A stretch of 64,000 nt of DNA, taken from the NCBI GenBank assembly GCA_022432975.1, contig CM039508.1, positions 25,989,999-26,053,998 of the forward strand. The letters run 5' to 3'. Below, in pieces: positions 1 through 10,976 of the stretch (position 1 is the stretch's first letter; each line of letters starts with the position of its first letter). The DNA comes from Begonia masoniana (lineage: Eukaryota; Streptophyta; Magnoliopsida; Cucurbitales; Begoniaceae). The position numbers and the translations under genes were made by a program. A model generated the notes under the pieces. It ran no database searches and was not told where the DNA came from. It worked only from the letters and a program-made list of their open reading frames with translations.

Positions 1-2040
1 AATTCAAGTGGTCTGAAGCTTGCGAGGTGAGTTTTCAGACACTTAAGCAAAAGTTGACCACTGCTCCTTTATTAGTATTGCCAGTTGAAGACGGCAAATT
101 CAGTGTGTATTGCGACGCGTCAAAGATTGGCCTGGGGTGCGTATTGATGCAAGAAGGAAAAGTGGTGGCATACGCATCCAGACAATTGAAGAACCACGAG
201 CAGAACTACCCTACTCATGATCTGGAGTTAGCGGCAGTTGTTTATGCACTGAAGGTATGGAGACACCACCTGTATGGACAATCATTTGAGGAGTTTTCCG
301 ATCACAAAAGCTTAAAGTACATATTCACCCAGAAGGAGTTAAACATGAGACAAAGACGGTGGTTAGAATTTGTGAAAGATTACGATGTGGAGATTAAATA
401 CCACCCTGGTAAAGCTAATGTGGTAGCTGATGCACTGAGCAGGATGCCAGCTACTATGCAACCAGCTATGTCGGCCGTATCAATGCCTTTGAGGACAGAA
501 ATACAGAAGTTCAATATGGAGATAGTTTCTGGGCTATCGGCCATACTAGCAAACTTGACACTACGGCCCTCCGTTCTGGACCGAATTAAAGAAGCTCAGG
601 AGACCAATTCATAGGAGATGGCTGATATTGCGAGCAAGATACCAATGGCCTATTCCGATTTCAGTTATTCGGGAGATGGAGTTCTGAAGTTTAAAAACAG
701 ATGGTATGTTTCGAAAGATGAAGAGCTACGAAAGTACATCTTGTCGGAAGCCCACTCATCTCCTTTCTCTGTGCATCCTGGAAGCACAAAGATGTATCAG
801 GACTTGAAACTTCACTTCTGGTGGCCGAATATGAAGAATGAAGTGACCAAGTATGTGGAGTCTTGCATGATATGTCAACAGGTCAAAGCTGAACATCAAC
901 GACCAAGTGGAACGCTTCAGCCTCTTCCGATTCCCGAATGGAAGTGGGAGGACATCACAATGGACTTTGTTGTTGGCCTTCCAAGGACAGCTAAGGGCCA
1001 TAATAGCATTTGGGTCATAGTGGACAGATTGACGAAGTCGGCCCATTTTCTACCTGTGAAGACGACGTACTCCATGGATCAGTACGCAGAACTGTACATC
1101 AATGAGATTGTTAAGCTGCATGGCATTCCAGTGTTGATCGTCTCAGACTGAGATCCCAGATTCACTTCCAAGTTTTGGAAAAGTTTGCAAAACTCCTTGG
1201 GTACAAAGTTACACTTCAGCACAGCCTTTCATCCACAGACTGACGGACAATCTGAGAGAACAATCCAAATACTGGAGGATATGCTAAGGTCGTGAGTGCT
1301 GGAATTTCATGCTCCTTGGAGTAGATATTTGCCACTCGTGGAGTTTGCCTACAACAATAGCTATAAGGCTACAATTGGCATGGCTCCTTACGAAGCTCTT
1401 TATGGCAGGAAGTGCAGATCTCCATTATGTTGGGATGAAGTCGGAGAAGCCAAGCTTACCGGCCCTGAATTATTACAACAGATGTCTGATATGGTGGCTA
1501 CTATCAAACAAAGAATTCAAACTGCCCAGAGTCAACAGAAAAGCTACGCTGACCACAGGAGAAGAGACTTGGAGTTTGTTGAAGGCGATGAAGTATTCTT
1601 GAAGGTATCACCTTTCAAGGGGGTGATGAGATTTGGCAAGAAAGGGAAGCTAAGTCCAAGATTTGTGGGGTCCTTTCCCATCTTGAAGAGAATTGGGAGC
1701 ATGGCCTACAGGCTACAGCTGCCAGCGTCAATGGATGGGGTTCACAACGTATTTCATGTTTCGATGCTAAGAAAGTGTGTGTGAGATCCAACTCAAATCG
1801 TAAAACATGTGGACTTTTATATCATGCCAACGCTGACATATGAAGAAAGGCCAATACAGATTCTGGATACTTCGGTCAAAATATTGCGCAACAAAGTGGT
1901 CCCATTGGTAAAAGTCATGTGGCGAAATCATAATGTGGAGGAAGCCACGTGGGAAAGACATAAGGACGTTAGAGCCAAATATCCTGAACTTTTTGCTTAG
2001 TCAAATTTTGAGCACAAAATTTCTGTTAAGGTGGGTGAAA
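1..2040 (+). pseudogene. Ty3/gypsy chromovirus (Tekay/Del-like) pol, 3' part, decayed
   Basis: This is the 3' part of a retrotransposon polyprotein; the reverse transcriptase core lies left of the window. In order: RNase H at about 27-440 ([10 protein letters not shown], ending in ADALSRMP); the integrase HHCC zinc region at about 750-890 (HPGSTKMY, CMICQQVK); the integrase core at about 940-1260 ([17 protein letters not shown]); the GPY-type tail to about 1770; and a chromodomain at about 1830-1995 (VMWRNHNVEEATWE). The C-terminal chromodomain defines chromoviruses. The frame is broken by stops at 612 (TAG), 1149 (TGA), about 1292 (TGA) and 1782 (TGA), so it cannot make an active polyprotein. 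A purine-rich tract at about 2027-2040 sits directly before the LTR, as expected for plus-strand priming. Lineage is inferred from motif order, not from a tree. Confidence 0.9.
2027..2040 (+). promoter_or_regulatory. Polypurine tract of the Ty3 element
   Basis: The stretch TAAGGTGGGTGAAA lies immediately 5' of the LTR that begins TGTAACACCC, the position where plus-strand DNA synthesis is primed. The same tract in reverse complement follows the LTR copy that ends at 44956. Confidence 0.75.
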
Positions 2041-4790
2041 TGTAACACCCGGCATTTATTTGCCATGTAATCGTTTTCCCGAATCGTATAAGCGGGATCA
2101 ATATTATTTTAATACAATGAATGTTTTGGTTGACTTGTTGGAATAATTAGTGGAGAACTAAACTAATGTGGAACCAAAACAAATCAATTTGGTTAAAAAC
2201 CAATGGAAGAGCATAATAGGTAAGAATTAAGATGGTTGGAAGGATGCAAGTGGATGACTGACACTTGGTAACTTGTTGAAGAAGACATGTCTTCTTTTCC
2301 TCCTACGTGAAACCCACTTCACTCTTTCCTCTGCTCTTTCCATTCTCTCCTCAGCACTCTCTCTTCCAGTCGACAAACAACCATCGAAGTTACTTCGATC
2401 TCCTCAGATTTCTTTCTGCTTCTCCGCTAAGGTAAACATCTACTAATGCCAACAAGTTTAATGTGAGTTTTTACTGAGGTTTAGGGTTATGATATTTAGA
2501 GAGAGAATTCACTATTTTTGGATAAAAACACGTTGGTGTGTTTTCTAAAAGATTGAAATGAGTTTGCTGCATATCCTACCAAGTATTAGCTAGCATTTGC
2601 AGCTTGATGATTTTTCTTTCATGCATATCATAGGTTCGTGCATTTCCGAGACGATCAAGAATATCAACTCGACAGCAACCAGGTAAGTTCATATGCATAG
2701 ATTCGGCCCTTAAGGCCCTACATCACGGAGGTACTAGATTTTCAGTTCTGTCGGGGTTGTTTTGGGTAGAAAAGTTAGGGTGGGTTATGCCCTGAGATGT
2801 CTGTATTTTATGTTGTCTGTTGTTTTATTTCTGTTATCTACCAGTTTAAGTTCAGGCACCGTTCATGCATACACGTTTTCTCTGAAAGACATGCAAATGT
2901 TTTCTGTACACGGTTTTGAAGTTAAGAAAGATAAAATCTGACTGTCTGAAATATACCGGTTAAGTGTAGGACGGGGACTGGCACTCTGTTCTGTTCTGAT
3001 TCTGTACTGTTTACTGTTATGTGCCTGATAGTGCACCGTGCCTGATAGTGCACTCTCTGTATCGTCAGTTCCCCTATAAGCTCCACTTATACCTCACTGT
3101 CACTGGAAGATAAATGTTCTGTACTGTCACTGTATTTCTGAAAAGTTCATGCATAGCATATGCATCACTGCATTTATTTCTAATATGTTCTTACTGAGTT
3201 TTAGACTCATAGGTGAACTCCCTGATGTAGGTACTGAACCCGTGATTGAGGACTTTGTGCCTCAAGTTGATTGCTTAATGTAGTTGGCGAAACGAGCTTG
3301 CGGGGGAGTGGTTGCTGCAGCCAGACAAACTTCTGTTTAGAGGTTTAAGTATTTTAAGTAAAGTCCATGTCTGTAAACCCTACTGGAACTCTGGTGTTTT
3401 TGGTTTTAAAACTCTGTTGGGGTTCTGTGTTTCTGTTTTAAAAACTTTGTTGGAAACTCTGTTAGGAATATATAATGTATAGGTTCTGATGTTCGAGTTT
3501 CTAAATCTCTGTAGTTGACAGTTGCATAAATATTTTGAAACATTCTGGAACTGTTTGGAGTTTTTCCTTTCAGGTTATACATGGATTGTTTCAAATTTTA
3601 AATCGATCCATGCAGTTAGATTTTTGAACTTCTGTTGTGTTTTTAAGCACGTTTTAAAACTGTGTTTTGGAATCGGGTTTTGGATTTTTGAAGTTTTCAT
3701 GCTTTCTGTTTTATGTCTCCCTGTAAAATAGTCGTCCATTCTGTCTTTAAATTTTATCGTCCATTCTGCCTTCTGTTTCTGGTTTTCAAATTTTCTAGTA
3801 TTTTGGCTAAGTGTTAGTCGTCCACAGTCACTTCTGCCCTTTTAAAACAGTTGTCATTCTCTTCTGTAAAACAGTCGTCCACGTCCATTCTGCCTTCAAA
3901 ATAATGCTCCATTTTGCCTTTGGGCTCAGTCGTCCACGTCCTCTGTTAAAATAGTCGTCCATCCTGCCTTCTGTTTTTCTTAAAAGTCCAAGCTGCCTTT
4001 GAAGATAGTCGTCCATGCCTTCTTCAAAACAGTCGTCCATTCTGCCTTCTACCTTTCAACGTCCACTCTGCTTTTCAGTTTCTGTCCTTCAGGTTTGCAC
4101 ATATTCGGCTAAGTCTAAAAGTCTACTGCTTTTTGTCTTTTACTGTCAACGTCCACAGACTCCTGTGTCCACTGTTTTGCCTCTATTATATTTCAAACGT
4201 CCACTGCCCAGTTCACCTCCACCGGTGCGATTGTCCATAGCTCCCGATTGTCCACGGCTACTGTAGCCTTTCACGGCATGACTTCTAGTTTCTATTTTTC
4301 ATTTTATTAAGTCCTCCACTACATGTCAGTCGTCCATTCGGCCTCTGATAATTTTTTTAGAGTCCAAATTATTATGTTCCTGTTCCTCTCGGTCTCATTC
4401 TGTTTCTTCATTTCCAGTCATCCATTTCTGTCTGTTTATTTTCATCGTCCATTTCTGTCTTCCCGTTTGAAATTCTCCCTGTCTCCCTGTACTCGTCTAG
4501 AGAGGGTTTACGTTCAAACCCTTAAGTGTTCCAGTTATTCCGTTTTCCCCTTCTGTCATTTCTGTTTCCCATTTTTATGTTCCTGTTCTTTTATGTTTTA
4601 ATTCTGTTTCTATATTTCAGTCGTCCATTTCTGTTTCGTGATTTTCTTGTTTTCATTGTTGGACTCTCTCTCTCTATCAATGTTTTAAAAGTATAATGTT
4701 AAAATATATATATATATATATAGTCCACGTTTTTCTGTTCTGTCCAGAGTGATGGCTCCTCAGACCCCGATCGGGTCTCGGGCTGTCACA
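2041..4790 (+). mobile_element. 3' LTR (2750 bp) of the Ty3 chromovirus
   Basis: It begins TGTAACACCCGGCATT and ends GGGCTGTCACA, giving TG...CA ends. Its start and end are shared with 28227-31630 (same strand) and with the reverse complement of 42616-44956, so three copies of one LTR family lie in the window. It includes the block TTACTGAGTTTTAGACTCAT at about 3193 and a pyrimidine-rich repeat region at about 3730-4640. The upstream LTR and the left TSD are outside the window, so the right TSD cannot be tested. Confidence 0.9.
3730..4640 (+). repeat. Imperfect GTCGTCCA-type minisatellite inside the LTR
   Basis: The short block (A)GTCGTCCATTCTGCCTTCTG recurs many times with drift in sequence and spacing (for example 3730, 3761, 3817, 3871, 3928, 3953, 4006, 4031, 4328, 4445 and 4620). 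The other two LTR copies of this family carry different repeats at the corresponding place (29990-31147 and 42860-43290). Confidence 0.7.
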
Positions 4791-6000
4791 GTTAATCTCC
4801 CAATATTTTCATAGTCATACTATCACACACGAAGAGGCGAGACCAGCTCAGTGGATTCTTATGCTACCACTGATTTCCTTTTCCCTCATTCCTAAATGCA
4901 TGCTTTAAAACAGTTATAAAGCACGTGTCATGTATTTTTAAAACAACACACTCACCCATGCAATGATATTTTAAATCAATGGGTTCAATTCAATGCAATG
5001 GTTTTGAAAACCAATTATGCTCAATTCAACGCAAGTTATCGTTTCAACACATTTCAATAAAATATTTGAAATAAACCATTTTCACAATTCATTATCAATT
5101 CCCCATTAAATTTACACAAAAATCTCAATCTATTCAGATTCAAACGGAATTGAAATCTATCTCCACCTATCAAGACAATAAAGTCTAAACTAACTATTCT
5201 AATTGTTAGAGATACTTACCGTAGGTCGGTTTCACTTCTTTTCCCGAAATCTCCACCGACCCTAACGATTTCTATGCCAAAACGCTCCTCTCGATGTGCT
5301 AAACAACTTTTCCTAAAGGACGGATTGACGATTCGCACGTCTACCCCTCCTTTTTCCCTCTCTTCCCTCACGATTTTTCTCTCGGTTTTCGTCTCACTTC
5401 TCTCTCTGGATTTCTTTCTTTTGTTTCTCTCCAAACTTCTCTTCTACTTTTTCATACTCAAAACTCACAAAACAATGTCACATATACATTTTCAAAAAGT
5501 ATTATCTCTCTCTACTACGTAGTCACCTACCTATTTCAAAAACAAACTTCTATTTCTCACGTGAAGTCACATAAACCATTTGAGGCGCGATCGATCAGCC
5601 AAAGATAGCCGATCAATCGGCCAACCTCCTATCAGCCACACTTCAAAAGAAATCAAGGGGCGATCGATCGTCGAAAGTAGCCGATTAATCGGCGCCTCAA
5701 AATTTGAAATCCCTGCTCACACAGAAGGAGCGATTGATCGGCCAGCAACAGCCAATCGATCGGCAACCCCTCTGTTAATTTTTTTTTGTTTCTCATTTCG
5801 CCAGCTGATCGATCGCTTCTTCCAGGCGATCGATCGGCACTCTCTCGGGTCCGCGATCACTCGACATCCTATGCTGGGCGATCGATCGCCTACCTTGGTA
5901 ATCGATCGGCCCTACATACTCTTTTTCCAATTCGTCAATTTTTCACCTCTAAACATATATTTTCCCTAGCAAAATTTTCTCTATAAAATTTTATACACTG
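4791..6000 (-). mobile_element. LTR-like remnant, reverse orientation
   Basis: Read on the minus strand this resembles a plant Ty3-type LTR: palindromic elements first, then a purine-rich leader (about 5560-5290), then a splice-donor-like ACGGTAAGTATC (about 5225). The chromovirus LTR that ends at 4790 appears to be joined into it. No internal coding region is attached, and neither end is defined. The short ORFs here are not coding. The call rests on overall organisation only. Confidence 0.4.
5583..5915. repeat. Array of about ten GATCGATC palindromes
   Basis: Roughly ten self-complementary 12-15-mers of the form GC(C/G)GATCGATCGGC, several with one mismatch, are grouped in loose pairs at about 5587, 5608, 5662, 5681, 5729, 5752, 5804, 5827, 5879 and 5898. 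The sequence between them is not conserved. Related clusters lie at 32535-32695 and 43332-43366. Confidence 0.75.
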
Positions 6001-8622
6001 CATATTTTACATAACCTCAGATATATATATATCCATTTTATTACATTATTGTCCAAAATGAAATAAAAACTCAAACCATTACACCATAAACTTGAATTTA
6101 TAATTAATCGCTCTAGTTCTCTTTGGACAATTCTTAAAAACTAACTATAACCAAATAGCAATTTCATGTGCTCTCTTGTGTTTAAATCAAGTTAAGTTTC
6201 CAAATAATAGCATCATTATCCGAAATCAATTTCAACGAATTGTCAGTTGGGCAAAGTTAAAATCAATCAACTATATTGTGATAAATAAAAAAATGTTATT
6301 AGTATTAAACTAGAAAATTATCAGTGAAAAAAAAGCCTTCACAGATCCCAAGCATCAGTGCCACAGACACGTAAGGAAGAAAATAATCATGAACAAGATA
6401 CGATGATGTAATAAACAATAACGTTGATTACTTATAAAGATTTTAACCCAAATACACAATATTAAACTGTCCCGTATCATGTTTATCGTGCAAACACATA
6501 CTCGAATATTAATATGCGCACAACAAACCAATAGCTTGCTCACGGGGTAGGCAAACCCAATGCCCAATGGTGAGTACAATAATAATAAAAAACATACATA
6601 AAAATAAATGTACAGAAAAATATGTACATATATAATAAAAACAGATATGTTGTCAGATAGTACATGTCATCAATTTCGAAATATAACTCAATAAAGTTTT
6701 AAAAACTATAAAATGGATGACATGATATAATAAATGAAACAAGTTGTGTCTTCCTCCACATCTTCTCCGTCAATAATGTCTATGCTCTCAACTCATTCTA
6801 AAATACTAGAATTTTTTGGCATTGGTTTCAGAAGACGAAATGTCTAATGATTTTTTATTTTGAAGTACTGCAAGCGGGACAAAAACGGCATGCTTTGGAA
6901 GAACCGTTCTATTACCGAGAATCTACAAAAGCTTGGCCTAATAAGGGCTTGGCTTCGTGATCACCAACTAGGGCCACGATGACATTGCGATAGGACGTGT
7001 GTCAGACATATGGAATTTCTGAAGAAAAAAAAAAAAGAAAAATTACAGCATCACGATTGTTTTCTTCGTTTCTCCAAGCTTGCTAGAAAATTCATTGGCA
7101 CCACTACCCCAACAAACCGGCCAAGATCAAATTTCGTAAAAATCTAATCTTTTTCCAATTTTTCAAAACCAATCAGTGTTGGATCCAAGCAACACATGTT
7201 ATGAATAGTACTTGTTCAGTATGAGTGATTTTCGTCCATTGCTTTCAAGTTTTCAAACTTGAATTCAAATTTTTATAAAAATTCTAACACTACGATAAAT
7301 TATCGCGAAAACAATTTAATTTGGCTTATGCTCGAAGAACATTTAACAATATCAAAGTTTAACGTATTTAGAACACCTATGGGTTGTTTGAATTTGTAAG
7401 AATTCGACTCAAAATTCCCTCTCTCTCATAGAGTCGTCACCCACCCTCTTCTAAAACAAAAAACCTAGGTAACATACTCTTAAAGACAGCCTTTACACGC
7501 TAGGCATGGGGACCCATCAGATTAGGACTATTATAATATTTATAATTAGGTAAACTTATAATAACGTAATATATTTATAGAGAGATATAAAAATAAAAAT
7601 TAATTCTTTATTTTTTATTTTTTATTTAAATATTTGTTGTGGATTGTTGGATCAAATAAGATTTGCAATGACCTCACGTGCTATATATTCCCTTTTCTGC
7701 TCCTTCCACCCCACCTAAGATTTGTATTTTGTAGGGCTATGTCTCCATGCATTTACATAAACTCTGCAACCCCACCTTTTAAATTTCCAAAATAATTAAA
7801 TAAAATAAATTCCATAATTATTAATCATTTATCCTCATCTTCGAGTACCAACAAATTCACTCACATTAAATGCAGGGTATTTAATATTAAAATCTTAACA
7901 AAAATCATCACTAATATTTTTAAATTAATAAATTATATCGTGTAGTATCATTCTTGGAAATAATAACAATAATAATGGGAAAGTTCAGCACCATAAATAT
8001 TTACAGCAGCATGATATCTCTGTTGGGTGAAGTATGGTCTTGACATTTATGGTTAGGAGTTAGGCCCACGGCTCCGTCACAGTGTGTGGACTGCAGTCAC
8101 AATCGCCTCTTCGAGTTTGGAAAGATACATGTACCGTGCTTAACCTTGAGATTAAGGATGTCATAATTAAATCTTATTATAAAAAAATTATAATTTAGAG
8201 GTCATAGTGTGACATACATGTTCTAATGGCAGAAGTTGGAGAAGTTAGAAATGATAATTGAAACTCATTAAAATTGAAACCAATGTGAGATCTGCTACAT
8301 TCTTTTCTGGGTTGTTTGGGACCACGCTCTTGTCTTCGAAAGAAGGGGAAGTTGAACACTTTACCTAGGTAAATGCTAAATGGGGAGAGAGAGACAGGTA
8401 GAGACAGACAGACATAGGTTAATACTTCATGAAACTCACAAGTATTTAATGTTATGGTGAAAAAGATTAAATTTTTCTATATTTCTATGATCAAGTCAAC
8501 AAATGTAGAGAGAGAGAGAACAGTCATGAAAAGATTCATTTTTTCTCTATTTCTATAATGAAGTCAACGATCTTGAACAAGCCAACTGGATACGAAGTTT
8601 TGAATTTCCATCATTTTAAAAA
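6001..8622. other. AT-rich intergenic DNA, no gene recognised
   Basis: No reading frame here has recognisable protein similarity, and codon content is poor on both strands. Short A and T runs and simple AT tracts are frequent. The part at about 7430-7520 has the look of old retrotransposon debris but cannot be assigned. Confidence 0.5.
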
Positions 8623-8949
<327 letters not shown>

Positions 8950-8989
8950 AACAGAGGCCGAAGACAAATACCCCTCCACAATCTGGGCA

Positions 8990-9498
8990 ATGGACTGAAG
9001 TCCGGCAAGCCAACGGTGTGGTGTAAAATTTTCCGGGAGCCGTAATCATTGGAATTGGGGCCTCCAACAATCCAAATGACCGGAAGATCGTCACTGTAAG
9101 CTCCGGCTATGGCGTTTATGAGGCTGAGGCTTCCCACAGTGAAGGTCACTACACAAGCTCCGACGCCACGGGACCTTACATACCCATCGGCGGCGTATCC
9201 AGCATTAAGCTCATTACAACAACCGATGAGTTTGATCCCCCGGTTCATCTACGAAGTGGTCCAAAAGGGTGAAATTAGAGTCGCCCGGAACTGAAAAAAT
9301 GTCAGAGACGCCGATTTGAACCAGTCTCCGAGCAAGGTGGTGACCCAGGGTAGGATTCACCGTAGTAGATTTTGAAGTCGGCGAGATATTGTCTTGGAAT
9401 TGGCTGAGTACTCCGTTAGCTTTGGGATTGGAACCGCCATTTTCCTTAGGCGTAGGAATGGAGTTGATTGCGATGCCATTTTCAAGCTTGGTTTCCAT
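8990..9498 (-). pseudogene. Captured pyruvate decarboxylase 5' fragment
   Basis: Pyruvate decarboxylase converts pyruvate to acetaldehyde and CO2 with thiamine diphosphate. Read on the minus strand from the ATG at 9498, the frame contains the N-terminal TPP-binding region of plant PDCs: LGHHLARRLVQIGVSDIFSV, then CCNELNAGYAADGY, GACVVTFTVGSLS, GGPNSNDYGSRKILHHT and GLPDF. The CNELNAGYAADGY segment holds the conserved catalytic Glu. A one-base excess in a G run near 9240 shifts the frame, and similarity stops just after GLPDF at about 8990. About 170 residues of a protein normally near 600 are represented, so it has no enzymatic function. It lies within the inverted repeats of a Mutator-like element and was presumably copied from a host PDC gene. 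Confidence 0.88.
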
Positions 9499-9739
9499 TG
9501 CTAAGGAGAAAGATCAGATTAACTGGAGACTTCAACTTCAATGAAAAACTGATCTCCGATTCTATTTTGATGAAAACAAAGTCTCAGTAGGTTTCCTTCA
9601 TCCTCTGAATTGAAGAAGAAGAGTAAGAATGAAGAGAGAGAGAGAGAGAGAGAGAATGAAGGTGGAGGTGGAGGTGGAGGTGGTAGGAGCGGGAAATGGT
9701 GGTGGTGGAGAGAGGAAAATGTTCTGTTCTGCGGCTCTA

Positions 9740-9741
<2 letters not shown>

Positions 9742-9786
<45 letters not shown>

Positions 9787-9802
9787 GAGAGAGAGAGAGG
9801 AG

Positions 9803-9854
<52 letters not shown>
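9742..9854. repeat. (GA)n microsatellite
   Basis: Interrupted GA repeat of about 113 bp, directly inside the right inverted repeat of the Pack-MULE and mirroring the left (CT)n. A shorter (GA)n lies at about 9630-9654. Confidence 0.95.
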
Positions 9855-9856
<2 letters not shown>

Positions 9857-10022
9857 CATTTTGGGAATTTTGAAATGAATATGTTAAATTTAATTAAAAA
9901 ATTGACGGTGGGGTTTGAATTGCAAACGTTTTATACGTTAAGGTTTGATTGGGTACAAAAAAAACGTTAGGTATCAAATGGTCACTGACCCCATACGTTG
10001 GGGTCTAAATGGTACTTTTCCC
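9855..10022 (-). repeat. Right terminal inverted repeat of the Pack-MULE
   Basis: It is the inverted partner of 8623-8790 and ends GGTACTTTTCCC, directly followed by the near-perfect 9-bp duplication. Confidence 0.85.
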
Positions 10023-10029
10023 TATTAAA

Positions 10030-10965
10030 AAAGAAACAAGAAGAAATGTTGATGTAAACGTATATTGTGGATAGAATAGGTGAATTTTGATGCTCATACA
10101 GTCCAACTAGTACTAACGGACACTGCTTTATTGACGCTGTCCTGTGTTACTCTCCAGAGTTGTCTGTGGATCTGTCTGCAACGGATCTCTCCCTTTCTCT
10201 ACTCTCTACTCTCTACTCTCTCGCTGTCTAGTCTCGCCATCTCCGTTGAACCATCTCTATTTCCTTCGCTCTGTGTACTGTTTTTGGTTGGTTTGGAGCT
10301 GTCGCTTTCTTGCCAAGAGGGTCTCGTGACAGTGCATGTAAACCTTTCTGGGAGATCTGGAACTCTTCATGGTTCAAACGGGTCACCTTCTTTTTTATGA
10401 TTCAGGTGATTGGGATGCTTCCTTTCTTGCTTCTCTCTCTACTCTCTCTCTACAAGTTGCCTCTTCCCATTATTTTATTTCTCCTGTTTTCGTCGAGCGC
10501 TGTGATATTTAAAGATGAGATTCTTACTGTTTCTCAAGGTTTTTCTTTTTTCCTTTTCATTTCTCTCTGGTTATTTGCTTGTTGAAGTTCAGAAGCGCAG
10601 GCGAGTCGAGCTGGAGTTTTCATGGTTTCTTCGCCGCTAGTAATGCTGCTTCTGGTAGAGTACCTTTTCAATTTTTCTGATATTTAAGCTTCGGTTTTCT
10701 TCTGTTTTTCCTTCTTTTTTTTTTTCTTTTTTTTTGTAGTAAAGGGTTACTGTGTTTCTGGGCATTTTGAAGCGGATTATGACGGAAAACTCTTTGGAAA
10801 AGGGGGCTATGGAGTTGCTCTATATAATGCGGCTTTATTGTTGGCCAATTTAGTTGCATTTGCTTTACAATAAGTTGAACTTTTTTGAGATTTTGAAATT
10901 TCTTTAAATTTGGATTTTTTATTTGATTTTCCAGAGATCTTGCAATCGAATGCAGTCGAATTCTG
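10030..10965 (+). promoter_or_regulatory. 5' leader and promoter region of the STICHEL-like gene
   Basis: A pyrimidine-rich stretch with TCTCTACTCTCTACTCTC at about 10195-10230 looks like a plant 5' untranslated leader. A 5'UTR intron is likely: TTTTCCAG at 10927-10934 is a good acceptor, and donor candidates include GTAGAG at 10655. A short upstream frame begins at 10950 and overlaps the main start. The transcription start cannot be located without RNA data. Confidence 0.5.
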
Positions 10966-10976
10966 ATGATGATTAG
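10950..10976 (+). other. Short upstream ORF overlapping the main start
   Basis: ATG at 10950 opens an eight-codon frame (MQSNSDDD) that ends with TAG at 10974-10976, out of frame with and overlapping the gene's own ATGATG at 10966. If the leader is spliced at 10934 this is the first AUG in the final leader exon and could lower translation of the main frame. Confidence 0.55.

Noticed and set aside
1309..1602. Second ORF overlapping the integrase remnant
   Set aside because: A shadow in another frame of the chromovirus pol sequence.
5580..5986. ORFs across the GATCGATC palindromes
   Set aside because: No protein similarity; the open frames follow from the repeated motif.
8990..9498. Functional pyruvate decarboxylase gene
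   Set aside because: Only the N-terminal part is present, with a frameshift, enclosed by MULE inverted repeats.
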